This document shows positions 8,814-16,705 of a stretch of DNA of 64,000 bases, one piece after another. The position numbers were made by a program, and so were the translations under genes. The notes beneath the pieces are model-generated. The model worked only from the letters and a program-made list of their open reading frames with translations. It made no database searches and was not told where the DNA came from. Source of the DNA: Candidatus Dormiibacter spiritus (GTDB lineage Bacteria > Chloroflexota > Dormibacteria > Dormibacterales > Dormibacteraceae); NCBI GenBank assembly GCA_003244185.1, contig QHBT01000043.1:1-64000 (forward strand). The letters run 5' to 3'. How positions within the stretch are numbered: position 1 is the first letter of the stretch; each line of letters starts with the position of its first letter.

Positions 8814-9487
8814 CCGCGTTCGGCGCTGTATCGGTAGCCGGATCCTCTGACTGTCGCAAACGGATCCCCTGCTCCTGCCTGGATGAGCTTGCTGCGTAGA
8901 CGCCCAACGTAGACCTCGATCAGATTGCGGCCACCGTTAAAGTCGTAGTCCCAGACGTGGTCCAGGATCTGTCCCCGGGTCAGCAGCCGGCCCTGGTTGA
9001 GCAGGAAATACTCAAGGATGGCGAACTCCTTGTTGGTCAGCTCCACGTACTCACCGTCGACCCTCATGGTGTGGGCGGCGGTGTCCAGGACCACCTTTCC
9101 CGCCCGCAGTTCCGACTTGCGATTGGGGACGTGGCGCCGGGTGAGCGCCCGAAGCCGGGCCACCACTTCTCGCAGGGCGAAGGGCTTGACCAAGTAATCG
9201 TCAGCGCCAGCCTCGAGGCCCGCCACTCGATCGTCAACTGAGTCCCGCGCCGTCAGCATGAGGATTGGGCTTTCCACCCTGTGATCACGCAGGCGCCGGG
9301 TCACTTGGAAGCCGTCCAGCACCGGCAGCATGATGTCGAGCACGATGGCGTCATAGCTGGTCACAAGGCCGGCGGCTACCGCCTCCTCGCCGTCATGGAC
9401 GACATCCACGGCCATCCGCGCCTCCATCAGCGACCTCCGCAAGCTGGCCGCGAGCCGATGATCATCCTCCACTATCAGGATTCGCAC
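8810..9487 (-). CDS. OmpR-family response regulator
   Basis: A 225-residue DNA-binding regulator with a receiver domain (VEDDHRLAA at the N-terminus, phosphoacceptor Asp in IVLDIMLPVLDG, conserved Lys in LVKPFA) and a winged-helix output domain (LTNKEFAILEYFLLNQG, HVWDYDFNGGRNLIEVYVGRLR). The start is GTG at 9487. An 11-bp-spaced direct repeat lies just upstream, so autoregulation is likely. It is co-transcribed with the kinase and divergent from the small secreted protein gene at 9622. Confidence 0.93.
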   Translation of the reverse strand: MRILIVEDDHRLAASLRRSLMEARMAVDVVHDGEEAVAAGLVTSYDAIVLDIMLPVLDGFQVTRRLRDHRVESPILMLTARDSVDDRVAGLEAGADDYLVKPFALREVVARLRALTRRHVPNRKSELRAGKVVLDTAAHTMRVDGEYVELTNKEFAILEYFLLNQGRLLTRGQILDHVWDYDFNGGRNLIEVYVGRLRSKLIQAGAGDPFATVRGSGYRYSAERG

Positions 9488-9507
9488 AACCAGCAGGATG
9501 TGCCTTC

Positions 9508-9527
9508 TGTCTAAAGGATGTCTAAAG
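9508..9527. promoter_or_regulatory. direct repeat, likely response-regulator binding site
   Basis: TGTCTAAAG occurs twice, at 9508-9516 and 9519-9527, exactly 11 bp apart. OmpR/PhoB-type regulators bind such direct repeats as tandem dimers. The site lies 21-41 bp upstream of the response regulator start and is shared with the divergent small protein gene. Confidence 0.6.
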
Positions 9528-9548
9528 CGGTTCGGTGTTCCATTTTAG
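9522..9548 (+). promoter_or_regulatory. CTAAA-N17-TTTAG element upstream of small secreted protein
   Basis: The block begins CTAAAGCGGTTCG and ends TTTAG. A matching block at 13843-13869 lies in front of the paralogous gene at 13945, with 18 of 27 positions identical and both inverted arms perfect. The distance to the start codon is almost the same: 73 bp here and 75 bp there. This suggests common regulation. Confidence 0.5.
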
Positions 9549-9621
9549 AAAGGTTTCAGGTTTGGGGGCGAACCTGAGAGAAGTTCCCAGATCGTACAGC
9601 TTAAGATTGGAGGTACAGACG

Positions 9622-9933
9622 TTGAAGAGAGCAAGATGGCGACGCTGGCTGCTTGTGCTGGCTCTTCCAGCCGCCTTGGCGATCGCCGGCGTATCAGTGG
9701 CGGCCAGCGCCGCCAGCGCACCGGCGACGCCGACAACGAACCAAGCACAAGCCACAGATGTCCCGGAGGCGGCAGATACCCCTGATACGACCGCTGCCAC
9801 GGGGACAACGACGGCTGCCGAAACCAGCGCAGCTGGCGAAACCACCAACCCAAATGAACCGGCCGGTAGTGCCGAGGTGGGTCACCAAGACGTCGGCGCT
9901 CAGACCGACCACCAGGTCGGCGGCCAAGAGTAG
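9622..9933 (+). CDS. small secreted protein with GHxD...DHQxxGxE motif
   Basis: A 103-residue exported protein. The TTG start is preceded by TTGGAGG with 8-bp spacing. The N-terminus is a basic signal peptide (RARWRRWLLVLALPAALAIAG, ending near ASAASA). Residues about 35-80 are a low-complexity Thr/Ala/Glu/Asp stretch. The C-terminus reads NEPAGSAEV, GHQDVG and DHQVGGQE. The same motif order ends the protein encoded at 13945. The fixed His, Asp, Gln and Glu residues could bind metal, but that is inference. Function is unknown. It is divergent from the response regulator gene. Confidence 0.75.
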   Translation: MKRARWRRWLLVLALPAALAIAGVSVAASAASAPATPTTNQAQATDVPEAADTPDTTAATGTTTAAETSAAGETTNPNEPAGSAEVGHQDVGAQTDHQVGGQE

Positions 9934-9947
9934 ACCATTCTCCCTTT

Positions 9948-9977
9948 GACCCCGGGGCGGTGCTGCGTCCCGGGGTC
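9948..9977 (+). terminator. strong GC hairpin after the small secreted protein
   Basis: A perfect 9-bp stem (GACCCCGGG at 9948-9956 pairing with CCCGGGGTC at 9969-9977) with a 12-base loop lies 14 bp after the stop codon. There is no T-run, so it is a candidate terminator or 3' stabiliser. Confidence 0.6.
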
Positions 9978-10052
9978 CCCTGCTCCATGTTGTCGGTTCG
10001 TGATCGGCTGGGCTTTAGCCACTCTTGAGTTTGGCCGTCCACGATCCCTAGC

Positions 10053-10760
10053 ATGTTCGCAGGCCGCTGGATCCGGCTACTAGCGTTGGCGGTAGGCCTC
10101 CTGTCAGTGCTGGCGGCTGACGGCCGAGCGATCGGCGGTCCCTCGTCCTCTGGCTCAGATGCGAGCGGCCAGGTTTCGGCGGCTTCACCGCTTCCCGGGA
10201 TCGGCACGACAACTGAAAGTTGCCGTGCCTCGAGCGCAGGGTCCACACCGACGACCTTGGGTCGCTGCGCTCGCTGGGCCAAGTCCGGGCCGATAAATGT
10301 CGTCATCTTGAGCAATGGCGCGGAGACGCCCTTTCAGGACGCGGTGACGGAGACCTCGCCGAGGTGGAAGCCCGCCCTCGGAGGTTGGCTGGTCGCGCGA
10401 GTACCAACCCGGGGTTGCGGCGCCAATTGGCAAGGCAGCGAGCAGCAGATCGAACTCCGTATCAATGCCGTCACGCGCCGTCACTTCAAGTTTATCCCGC
10501 CCGGCTGCCACTGGAAGGGCCAGTGGCTCACACTGGGAGAGGCACACACCGATGTCTATGACGTCGGGCGCTGCGGTGGTGACCGCATGACCGATCTCGA
10601 TGCGGCTCGAGACGCGCTCCTGACGAGCTTGGTCGCCGGTGCCGTGGTGAGCCACTTCGAATACCGACGTTGGAGTGCCCCAGGCTCGGCCTTTCCCGAC
10701 GGATGTGGAGGGCAGACGACGAGCGACGGCCGGGTGGCGTACGTCTGGCTTCAAGGTTGA
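10053..10760 (+). CDS. secreted protein of unknown function
   Basis: A 235-residue protein starting with a signal peptide (WIRLLALAVGLLSVLAADG). A Ser/Gly-rich linker follows, then a domain from about residue 70 reading CARWAKSGPINVVILSNG, RRHFKFIPPGCHWKGQW and GRCGGDRMTDLDAARDAL. Several Cys residues (SC, RC, GCGANW, GCHW, GRCGG, GCGG) suggest disulfides in an extracytoplasmic domain. The pattern is faintly like LssY C-terminal domains (a nucleotide-sugar-free RRH...W core) but I cannot assign it. No clear ribosome site precedes the ATG. Confidence 0.6.
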   Translation: MFAGRWIRLLALAVGLLSVLAADGRAIGGPSSSGSDASGQVSAASPLPGIGTTTESCRASSAGSTPTTLGRCARWAKSGPINVVILSNGAETPFQDAVTETSPRWKPALGGWLVARVPTRGCGANWQGSEQQIELRINAVTRRHFKFIPPGCHWKGQWLTLGEAHTDVYDVGRCGGDRMTDLDAARDALLTSLVAGAVVSHFEYRRWSAPGSAFPDGCGGQTTSDGRVAYVWLQG

Positions 10761-10979
10761 GGACGAGCGGTCTCCCATTAACTCTGGCGTCGCTATTGGT
10801 GACAGTCGCTGCCGCAGGTGAGTTCGAGACGGGCGCCAGCTGGCTTTGGTGCGGCGAGCGCGACTCTTTGACTCGGGCCTCTAGAAACACACTTCACGTC
10901 CGCCAGTTTCGCGCTGACTCAAGTCCACGAGCGGGCTGCGGGTTTCCTCCGCGTGGCCAGCTTGGGGCCGAGCTGAAGC

Positions 10980-11315
10980 TCAGCTACCAGCGAGGGCTGA
11001 CGCACGGGTTCGCACCCCTCTGCAAATGAGTGCGCAGATCTCCGCCAAGGTCGCGTCGTCCACGCGATAGAAAACCGACGTGCCTCGGCGCCGGCGGGCG
11101 ATCAGACCAGCTGCGGCCAACCGAGTCAGGTGCTGGGAGGCGTTCTCGCGGCTAATGTCGGTTCGAACCGCGATCTCCCCGACAGCGAGCTCGCCTCTGT
11201 CGTGCAAGACGTTGAGGAGGCGCAAGCGGCTTGGATCACCCAGCAGTGCGAACCGTCTCGCCGCCTCCTCCAGCAGCAATTCAGGGACCATGCCGGCGAA
11301 TGCATCCGGGCTCAC
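10980..11315 (-). CDS. ArsR-family winged-helix regulator
   Basis: A 111-residue repressor-type protein. The DNA-binding core is visible: LLGDPSRLRLLNVLHDRGELAVGEIA, then the recognition helix ISRENASQHLTRLAAAGLI and the wing RRRRGTSVFYRV. The classical metal-binding ELCVCDL in helix 3 is absent (ELAVGEI here), so it probably does not sense metal there; two Cys near the C-terminus (ICALICRG) could still matter. The start is GTG at 11315 or ATG at 11291. An AT-rich stretch at 11316-11345 just upstream, in otherwise GC-rich DNA, is the likely promoter/operator. Confidence 0.85.
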   Translation of the reverse strand: MSPDAFAGMVPELLLEEAARRFALLGDPSRLRLLNVLHDRGELAVGEIAVRTDISRENASQHLTRLAAAGLIARRRRGTSVFYRVDDATLAEICALICRGVRTRASALAGS

Positions 11316-11510
11316 TGTATATATGCTAAAGTAATTATGTGCTTATTGAAGTGCTGCCGCTCGGACTCAGCTCCTGAGTGGGACTGTCAGATGCTCCAGG
11401 TGGCGAGGCCATTGACTGGCAGGGCGGCTGCCAGCGAGCGCTGCCAGCGAGCGGCTTGATCGCGCGCGCCACACTCACTTTCACAGACAAGCACACGGGA
11501 GGAACGCTAG

Positions 11511-11894
11511 TTGAGCCAAGACGAGACCCAGATCTGGGATCTGTGGATTCCAGACACGGCTTCACAGGGCATCTCATTCGCCCGGGGCCGGATGAATGCC
11601 GCTTCAGTCGTCTGGGTCCATGCCGCGCCATCCATGTTGCGGGTTGAGGTTTCCGCAAAGGACGGACGCCGCGTCGGCTTTGGCGACCAGCTGCCTCGAA
11701 CCGAGGACACACCGATGACGCGGTTGCGATTGGACGACGGCAAGGTGACGCGCCAAGACGAGTGGCCGAGCCAACGGGATGTAGGCGAGCTGGTGATCCT
11801 GCCCGGCGGGGAGGTAGGGACCCTCAAGTCCTGGTGGTCCCCCGAGGGCCATCAGGAGTGGCGATGGACAGTGGAGTTTTATAACCACCGCTGA
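11511..11894 (+). CDS. conserved hypothetical protein
   Basis: A 127-residue soluble protein with a TTG start and a good GGGAGGA site six bases upstream. It opens IWDLWIPDTASQGISFARGRM and has Trp-rich beta-type segments near the end (LKSWWSPEGHQEWRWTVEFYNH). There is no signal peptide or membrane helix. The family is not recognised with certainty. It is followed after 12 bp by the DUF302 gene, so the two probably form an operon. Confidence 0.7.
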   Translation: MSQDETQIWDLWIPDTASQGISFARGRMNAASVVWVHAAPSMLRVEVSAKDGRRVGFGDQLPRTEDTPMTRLRLDDGKVTRQDEWPSQRDVGELVILPGGEVGTLKSWWSPEGHQEWRWTVEFYNHR

Positions 11895-11906
11895 GGAGGC
11901 GCTTTG

Positions 11907-12302
11907 ATGGCCGCCAGCTATGAGTTCACCGTTGAGGTGCAGGACTCGATACAAGGGACAGGTGCTCAGGTTCGGGATCTTCTGCAGGCGCAGGGATTTG
12001 GCATTTTGACCGAGATCGACGTCCAGGCGACACTGCGCGAGAAGCTGGAGCAGGAGTTCCGCCCGTACCGCATCCTGGGCGCCTGCAACCCGGCCCTTGC
12101 CCACAGGGCGCTTGCAGCCGAGCCCGGCATAGGCGTGCTCCTACCCTGCAACGTTGTGCTGGAGCACGTTACGCAAGACATCACCCGCGTTCGGTTCATG
12201 GAGCCGATCTCAGTTCTCGGCCAGACTGACAATCCAGTTCTGGATCCGATCGCGCAGGAGGCTTCCACGCGACTCCACGAAGTTGCGAAAGCGCTCGGGT
12301 AA
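11907..12302 (+). CDS. DUF302 domain protein
   Basis: A 131-residue protein matching the DUF302 layout: YEFTVEVQDSIQGTGAQVRDLLQAQGFGILTEIDVQATL, then YRILGACNPALAHRALAAEPGIGVLLPCNVVLEH. The Cys in LGACNP and LLPCN are typical of the family, which is often found with sulfur or heavy-metal functions. ATG at 11907 is preferred because GGAGGCG lies upstream. An ArsR-type gene lies nearby but on the other strand. The biochemical role is unknown. Confidence 0.85.
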   Translation: MAASYEFTVEVQDSIQGTGAQVRDLLQAQGFGILTEIDVQATLREKLEQEFRPYRILGACNPALAHRALAAEPGIGVLLPCNVVLEHVTQDITRVRFMEPISVLGQTDNPVLDPIAQEASTRLHEVAKALG

Positions 12303-12566
12303 GGCGACTTCAACAGGACAACGCCACTCTCGCCAGCACCGATGGGAACGCTTCCCGAGCTTCCGAGCTGGGGGGTCGACAGTAGCCTTATCTGGTGCCA
12401 CCCGGATTCAGCATCGAACTCCCCCGGCGACAGCCAGCCAACCCTGCTGTTGCGATCCCGATGCACATGTGACTAACTTGATCCGGTTGCTCCCAATGCT
12501 CGTCGGGATGTTCAAGACCCAAAACCCAGCCGTTTCAACGGCTCGGCCGGGCACGGGCCCCGTCTG

Positions 12567-13172
12567 ATGGATTATCAGCTCGAACAGCTGATCAACGGCC
12601 CGGCCGGACATCTGCCGCTGTTCGACACGGCGATGGTGGCCTTGGCGGCCTGGTCGGAGCCCGTTTTCATCATGGTGGTGGCGGGCTGGTTTCTGATTGG
12701 CCTGCTGAGCGGGCGACGCGCTGAACGGGACGCTGCGCTCGTCGCCCTCCTGGCGGCGGCCGTGGCGCTCATCGCCAACCAGATTCTCGGCCATGTCTGG
12801 GATCGACCAAGACCCTTCGCGGCTCACCCGGCCCAGGTCCACCTCCTGCTGCCGCACGCGGCGGACAGCTCCTTTCCGAGCGACCATGCAGCCGCCGCCT
12901 TCGCCATAGCCATGGTGCTCACGGCCGCCCACAGACGGCTCGGCGTGCTGCTCCTGCTCGTTGCGGCCCTCGTGGCCTTCGCACGTGTCTACGTCGGCGA
13001 TCACTACCCGACTGATGTCCTGGTGGGCACGGCGGTCGGTGTTGCGGCTGGCATGGCTCTGCTCCGCTTCGCCTGGCCCGGCGCCGTGATGGCTAGAGTC
13101 ATCGCCGCCATCTTGGTGTTGCTGAGGTTGCAGCCGCGAGCGACGGATGAACGCAGCCGGCCGTCATCATGA
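12567..13172 (+). CDS. PAP2-family membrane phosphatase
   Basis: A 201-residue membrane protein with five or six helices and the three PAP2 signature blocks: VWDRPRPF, PSDHAAAAF, and ARVYVGDHYPTDVLVG with the catalytic His. These enzymes dephosphorylate undecaprenyl diphosphate or other lipid phosphates outside the membrane; BcrC-like undecaprenyl diphosphatases have this size. The end overlaps the DUF202 gene by 26 bp. Confidence 0.88.
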   Translation: MDYQLEQLINGPAGHLPLFDTAMVALAAWSEPVFIMVVAGWFLIGLLSGRRAERDAALVALLAAAVALIANQILGHVWDRPRPFAAHPAQVHLLLPHAADSSFPSDHAAAAFAIAMVLTAAHRRLGVLLLLVAALVAFARVYVGDHYPTDVLVGTAVGVAAGMALLRFAWPGAVMARVIAAILVLLRLQPRATDERSRPSS

Positions 13173-13575
13173 GCAGGCATTGACCGACGTGGCAAGTGAC
13201 CGCCCGGCGGTCGGTGGCGACAGTCGTGCACGTGACCACATGGCCAATACCCGGACCCTACTCGCGTGGATCCGCACATCGGTGGCGGTGATTGGTCTGG
13301 GCTTTGTGGTCGCCCGCTTCGGCCTCTTTCTGGAGGCGGTCGACGCCCAGCGGGGGCGCGCAGTCAGCGCGCCCCGCCTGTCAGGCCCGATTGGAGTCGG
13401 CCTGGTGCTGGTCGGCGTGCTGCTGACACTGCTGAGCCTGCGTCGGTTTCGACAGATCGAGCGCTCGATCGAAGCCGGACTCTTCCACCTCAACATCTCA
13501 GTCGAGCTAATCACGGCCGGAGCGATCATCCTCACCGGGCTCGCTCTCGGCGCCTACCTGGTGTTGACCAGATAG
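13147..13575 (+). CDS. DUF202 (YidH-type) membrane protein
   Basis: A 142-residue protein with three membrane helices. The hallmark TRTLLAWIRTSVAVIGLGFVVARFGLFL is present near residue 35, followed by two further helices (GPIGVGLVLVGVLLTLLSL and ITAGAIILTGLALGAYLVL). The family function is unknown. It overlaps the PAP2 phosphatase gene and is probably translated from the same message. Confidence 0.88.
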   Translation: MNAAGRHHEQALTDVASDRPAVGGDSRARDHMANTRTLLAWIRTSVAVIGLGFVVARFGLFLEAVDAQRGRAVSAPRLSGPIGVGLVLVGVLLTLLSLRRFRQIERSIEAGLFHLNISVELITAGAIILTGLALGAYLVLTR

Positions 13576-13842
13576 CCTGGCTCGGGGATCGGTCGGTCGT
13601 CGCGTGCGCCCTCGTGTCGCGGATGGCCCGGGGCGGCCGCGGGCGGCTGCAGGACCACGGCCTTCCGTAGTCCAACTCAAGGCTGGGATCTCACGGTGGC
13701 GGCTGTTCCTCGCGCCATGCGCTGGCGGGCCTGGCCGGGATGCCTTTCTCAACCGAGCGCTCTAGGCATCTTGGCGGCCTTGGCATGCTCGCGGCGTGCC
13801 GCGCTGCTAAGACGCGGATGCGAATGCTGGGCCGACAATTAA

Positions 13843-13869
13843 CTAAAACGGCTCGTGCCGACAATTTAG
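13843..13869 (+). promoter_or_regulatory. CTAAA-N17-TTTAG element upstream of second small secreted protein
   Basis: The block begins CTAAAACGGCTCG and ends TTTAG. It matches the block at 9522-9548 at 18 of 27 positions and sits 75 bp before the start codon. A separate repeat, CCGACAATT, occurs at 13832 and 13858. The rest of the 13576-13944 stretch shows no gene. Confidence 0.5.
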
Positions 13870-13944
13870 GTCCGCGTCAGCCAACGCCTCCAAAGTTCAT
13901 GTCAACGGTTGCCGCGGTGCAGCCGACATACAAGGAGACCCGAC

Positions 13945-14202
13945 ATGCCGAATTGGAAAACCAAGCTGACGATTGTGGCGGTGCCTGCAGTGCTGGCTGT
14001 GGCCGGGACAGCAGTGATCGCGCAAGCAGCGGGACCGCCAAGCGCCACTCCGACAGCGAGTGCAGGGACGGCGACAGGAACCTCAACGGAGGCGCCGGAG
14101 ACTGCCACCGAACAGGTTGAGGCGAACGAGCCCAATCTCCCCGGCGGTGGTCACACTGATTCAGTAGGTCAGGCGGATCATCAGTTTGAGGGAGTCGAAT
14201 AG
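13945..14202 (+). CDS. small secreted protein, paralogue with GHxD...DHQxxGxE motif
   Basis: An 85-residue exported protein with an AAGGAG ribosome site seven bases before the ATG. The signal peptide is KLTIVAVPAVLAVAGTAVIAQAAG. A Thr/Ala/Glu-rich linker follows, and the C-terminus reads NEPNLPGG, GHTDSVG, DHQFEGVE and stops. It shares signal type, linker composition and C-terminal motif with the protein encoded at 9622. The motif reaches the last residue, so the free C-terminus may matter. Function is unknown. Confidence 0.8.
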   Translation: MPNWKTKLTIVAVPAVLAVAGTAVIAQAAGPPSATPTASAGTATGTSTEAPETATEQVEANEPNLPGGGHTDSVGQADHQFEGVE

Positions 14203-14219
14203 TCGGATCTGGATGGGTC

Positions 14220-14237
14220 GGGGGCAATCAGAGCCCC
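14220..14237 (+). terminator. hairpin after second small secreted protein
   Basis: GGGGGC at 14220-14225 pairs with GCCCCC at 14232-14237 across a six-base loop, 17 bp after the stop. There is no T-run. The following stretch to 14499 shows no recognisable gene. Confidence 0.5.
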
Positions 14238-14499
14238 CGGCCCAAACACCACGTCCCTGGCGCGGTGCGGATGCCGGTGCCGCCTGGCCGCCACCGTCCC
14301 CGGCTGAAGCCCGCCTACGGCGATGCCGAGGCCGGCGACCGGCGCCGCAGCGACCACATCTGGACGCCCTTCTCGGGCAGGACCTCGGCACACAAATAGG
14401 CCTGGGCGGGCTGGTGGTGGGGCTGTACCAGCTTGTGGTCGTACGGCCCGCAGCCTGGCCCCAGTTCCGATTCCCTGGGGACGACCCTGGACCTGCTCT

Positions 14500-15150
14500 C
14501 TAGGCCGGTACCGCCTCCGCAGGCTCGCCGCTGATCCGGGCCAGGGCCTGCGCGCTGCCCTCGAACTCCAGCCCCCGGCTGAGTGCTTTTTTGAGAGGCA
14601 ACCGGCCGCTCAGAACGCCGATCAAAAGCCGCGGCGGCCCCCCGATGATGGCGTCCGGCTTCTCGGCCCGGCCGCGCCTGGCCTCCACCTTGCCGTCGAC
14701 TGTCTGCAGGACCATGGGCTCGTCGCCGGTCCTGAGCTCGATGGTTACCGCGGGCTCGTCGGGGGCCGTGTCGCGGTAATACAGCTCGAGTGGAAGCGCC
14801 ATCCAGTAGCTGTGGAAGACGTCGTCGTCGCTCGCCTCGGCGAGGAAGGGCGCGCCCCAGTGCCCTAGCTCGCGCAGGACCGGCACAAGCGCCTCCCCGC
14901 GGGGCGTAAGCCGGAAGAGCGTTGTCGCGACAGGCGGTGGTGCCAGCTCGCGGGTTATGACGCCCACCTCTTCCAGGTGGCGTAGACGTGCCGCAAGCAG
15001 GTTGGTTGCGATCCCAGGCAGGCCGTGAAGCAGGTCGGTGTAGCGCGCGGGGCCCAGCAGCATCAGCTCCCGGACGATCAGGAGCGACCAGCGATCGCCG
15101 ATCGCGTCCAGCGCCTTGGCCAGCGCGCAGAACTGTCCGTACGACCGCAT
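14500..15150 (-). CDS. HxlR-family regulator with SCP2-like C-terminal domain
   Basis: A 216-residue regulator. Residues 1-100 are an HxlR winged helix (FCALAKALDAIGDRWSLLIVRELMLLGPARYTDLLHGLPGIATNLLAARLRHLEEVG). The second half (IELRTGDEPMVLQTVDGKVEARRGRAEKPDAIIGG) resembles SCP2/sterol-carrier folds fused to such regulators in actinobacteria, where it may bind a hydrophobic ligand. It is divergent from the VOC gene, which is its likely target. Confidence 0.88.
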   Translation of the reverse strand: MRSYGQFCALAKALDAIGDRWSLLIVRELMLLGPARYTDLLHGLPGIATNLLAARLRHLEEVGVITRELAPPPVATTLFRLTPRGEALVPVLRELGHWGAPFLAEASDDDVFHSYWMALPLELYYRDTAPDEPAVTIELRTGDEPMVLQTVDGKVEARRGRAEKPDAIIGGPPRLLIGVLSGRLPLKKALSRGLEFEGSAQALARISGEPAEAVPA

Positions 15151-15191
15151 GCCAGAAGTCTAGCCCACCCAGTACGTTTGCAAGCGGGCAC

Positions 15192-15220
15192 TTGACTTTT
15201 TCTTCGAGTCACTTGATAAT
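15192..15220 (+). promoter_or_regulatory. sigma-70 type promoter for the VOC gene
   Basis: TTGACT at 15192-15197 and GATAAT at 15215-15220 are separated by 17 bp, close to consensus. The start codon of the VOC gene is 52 bp downstream, with AAGGAGG as ribosome site. Confidence 0.7.
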
Positions 15221-15272
15221 GTGCAGAAGGAGCGGCAACCGCAATCAGTGATCAGAAGGAGGAACACGACAA

Positions 15273-15641
15273 ATGCCGAACCCAGTGACCCACTTCGAGA
15301 TCGTCGGACGCGACGCAGGCGGGCTGCAGCGCTTCTACAGCGAGGCCTTCGCTTGGGAGCTTGAGGGCGCCGGCCCCAGCTACGCGATGGTGTATCCGCG
15401 GGCTGAGACCGGGATCGACGGCGGCATCGGCAGCCCTCCCGAAGGCGGAGACGCGAGCCGAGTCACCGTCTACATCGCGGTCGACGACGTGGAGGAGGCG
15501 CTGCGCAGGGTCGAGAGCCTCGGAGGCACGCGCGTCCTCGGGCCGGTCGACGTTCCGGGCGGCCCGAACATCGCCCTCTTTTCGGACCCCGAGGGACACG
15601 TGATCGGGTTGACCCGGGCGAGCTCGATCCAGGGCCGGTGA
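15273..15641 (+). CDS. VOC (glyoxalase/bleomycin-resistance) family protein
   Basis: A 122-residue protein with one vicinal-oxygen-chelate fold of two beta-alpha-beta-beta-beta repeats. It starts PVTHFEIVGRDAGGLQRFYSEAFAWEL and ends NIALFSDPEGHVIGLTRAS. The His in THFEIVG and the acidic residues in the DPEGHVIGL block sit where VOC enzymes hold a metal. These proteins act as dioxygenases, lyases or drug-binding proteins; the substrate is unknown. It has its own promoter and faces the HxlR gene. Confidence 0.88.
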   Translation: MPNPVTHFEIVGRDAGGLQRFYSEAFAWELEGAGPSYAMVYPRAETGIDGGIGSPPEGGDASRVTVYIAVDDVEEALRRVESLGGTRVLGPVDVPGGPNIALFSDPEGHVIGLTRASSIQGR

Positions 15642-15703
15642 CCAAGACCCGTCAGGAGGGAGGAGCCGGTTCTCGCCGGCTCCTCGGCTATCACGGGGAT
15701 TAG

Positions 15704-16088
15704 ATGATGAACAGTGCTCTTCCGCAGTGGCTTCTGGCGATCGCCGCGGCCCTACTCCTGTTGAATGCCGTCATGCACACGCGTGTATTCGCCGAGACGC
15801 GCTCCGCCGCGCTCGACTCGAACTTGGCAACCTTCTTCGGCCAATCGTTGCAGGCGCTCTGGCTCATTGACGCCATTAACCTGCTGGCGCTGGCGGTGGT
15901 GTTTGGCGTTGTAGCAGCTCGGCCTACGATGGCGTCTGGCGTTGTCGTGGCGCTCCTGGCCTTGGTGTCGGCGGGCACGGCGGGGGATGCTGTACGGCTT
16001 TATCGGCCGCAGGTTTCTGCCCGCCCACCTGTTCCTGCTTGCCGCGGCGTTGGCGTTTGTGGCTGGCCTCCTGCGCACGGTCGCCTGA
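15704..16088 (+). pseudogene. frameshifted small membrane protein
   Basis: The first 90 codons encode two or three membrane helices (LLAIAAALLLLNAVMHTRVF, ALWLIDAINLLALAVVFGVVAA). At a run of five G at 15982-15986 the sensible frame changes and continues MLYGFIGRRFLPAHLFLLAAALAFVAG to a stop at 16088. A one-base change in the G-run would restore a four-helix protein of about 127 residues. It is either a real frameshift or a sequencing error; neighbouring genes show similar damage. The family is not recognised. Confidence 0.6.
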
Positions 16089-16178
16089 GGCGGCTCGCGA
16101 CGAGCTGCGGCGGGGCTGGTGCCAATCGCTGTTTTGCGCGCCTGACCCCCACTGCCTCACCGGCGCCCGCGACTCCAC

Positions 16179-16431
16179 CGCCGGCTGCTGTTCAACGGGC
16201 TGGCGATGGTGGCGGAGTTCGAGGCTGACCTGGCCCGGATGCGGACCCGGGGGTATGAAGGTCGCCATGGCCAAGGACCGGATGGGGGCAAACAGCCCAA
16301 GCTCAGCACCAAGCAGGAAGCCCACCTCGTCGCTCTACACCAGGCGGGAGAACACACCATCGGCGAGCGGGAGGAGCCATTCTCCATTACCCGCTCGACG
16401 GTCTACAGGAAAGATCGCCCGCGACCGGGTC
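16179..16431 (+). pseudogene. serine recombinase (Hin-like) C-terminal remnant
   Basis: Fragments of an invertase/resolvase are readable: LLFNGLAMVAEFEADLARMRTR, then in another frame GMKVAMAKDRMG, then back to GKQPKLSTKQEAHLVALHQAGEHTIGE and FSITRSTVYRK, which is the C-terminal helix-turn-helix. At least two frame changes and the missing catalytic domain show it is dead. It marks past mobile DNA in this region. Confidence 0.8.
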
Positions 16432-16665
16432 CGCATGGCGCCCCCCACCCTCGGTCGGGAGCAGCGATGCCAGCGTCGGCCTAGGGCGCCGGGCAGGATG
16501 CCCGTTGACAGCTTCCGGCGGTCGCTCTGTCCAAGTCTCCCCGCAACGCCTTGACCCGATGGCACCTCTGAGCTGCTCATATCGGCTGACGAGAAGGTCC
16601 CAGTCGCGACCCGCAAGGTCAGGGTACGGCTGACCGTCACCTATGCCGAGGTGATCTGGGGATGA

Positions 16666-16676
16666 GGTAACTTACC
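16666..16676. promoter_or_regulatory. GGTA-N3-TACC operator at the tetR promoter
   Basis: GGTAACTTACC is an inverted repeat 29 bp before the TetR start. The near-identical GGTAACGTACC occurs at 17362 in front of the next gene. TetR repressors commonly bind such palindromes upstream of themselves and their target. Confidence 0.55.
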
Positions 16677-16705
16677 GGTTGTTAACCTATTTTGAAGGCG
16701 TGGCC

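Noticed and set aside
10053-10760. LssY-type C-terminal domain protein
   Set aside because: Only a faint resemblance around RRHFKF; the conserved pattern is not clear enough to name the family.
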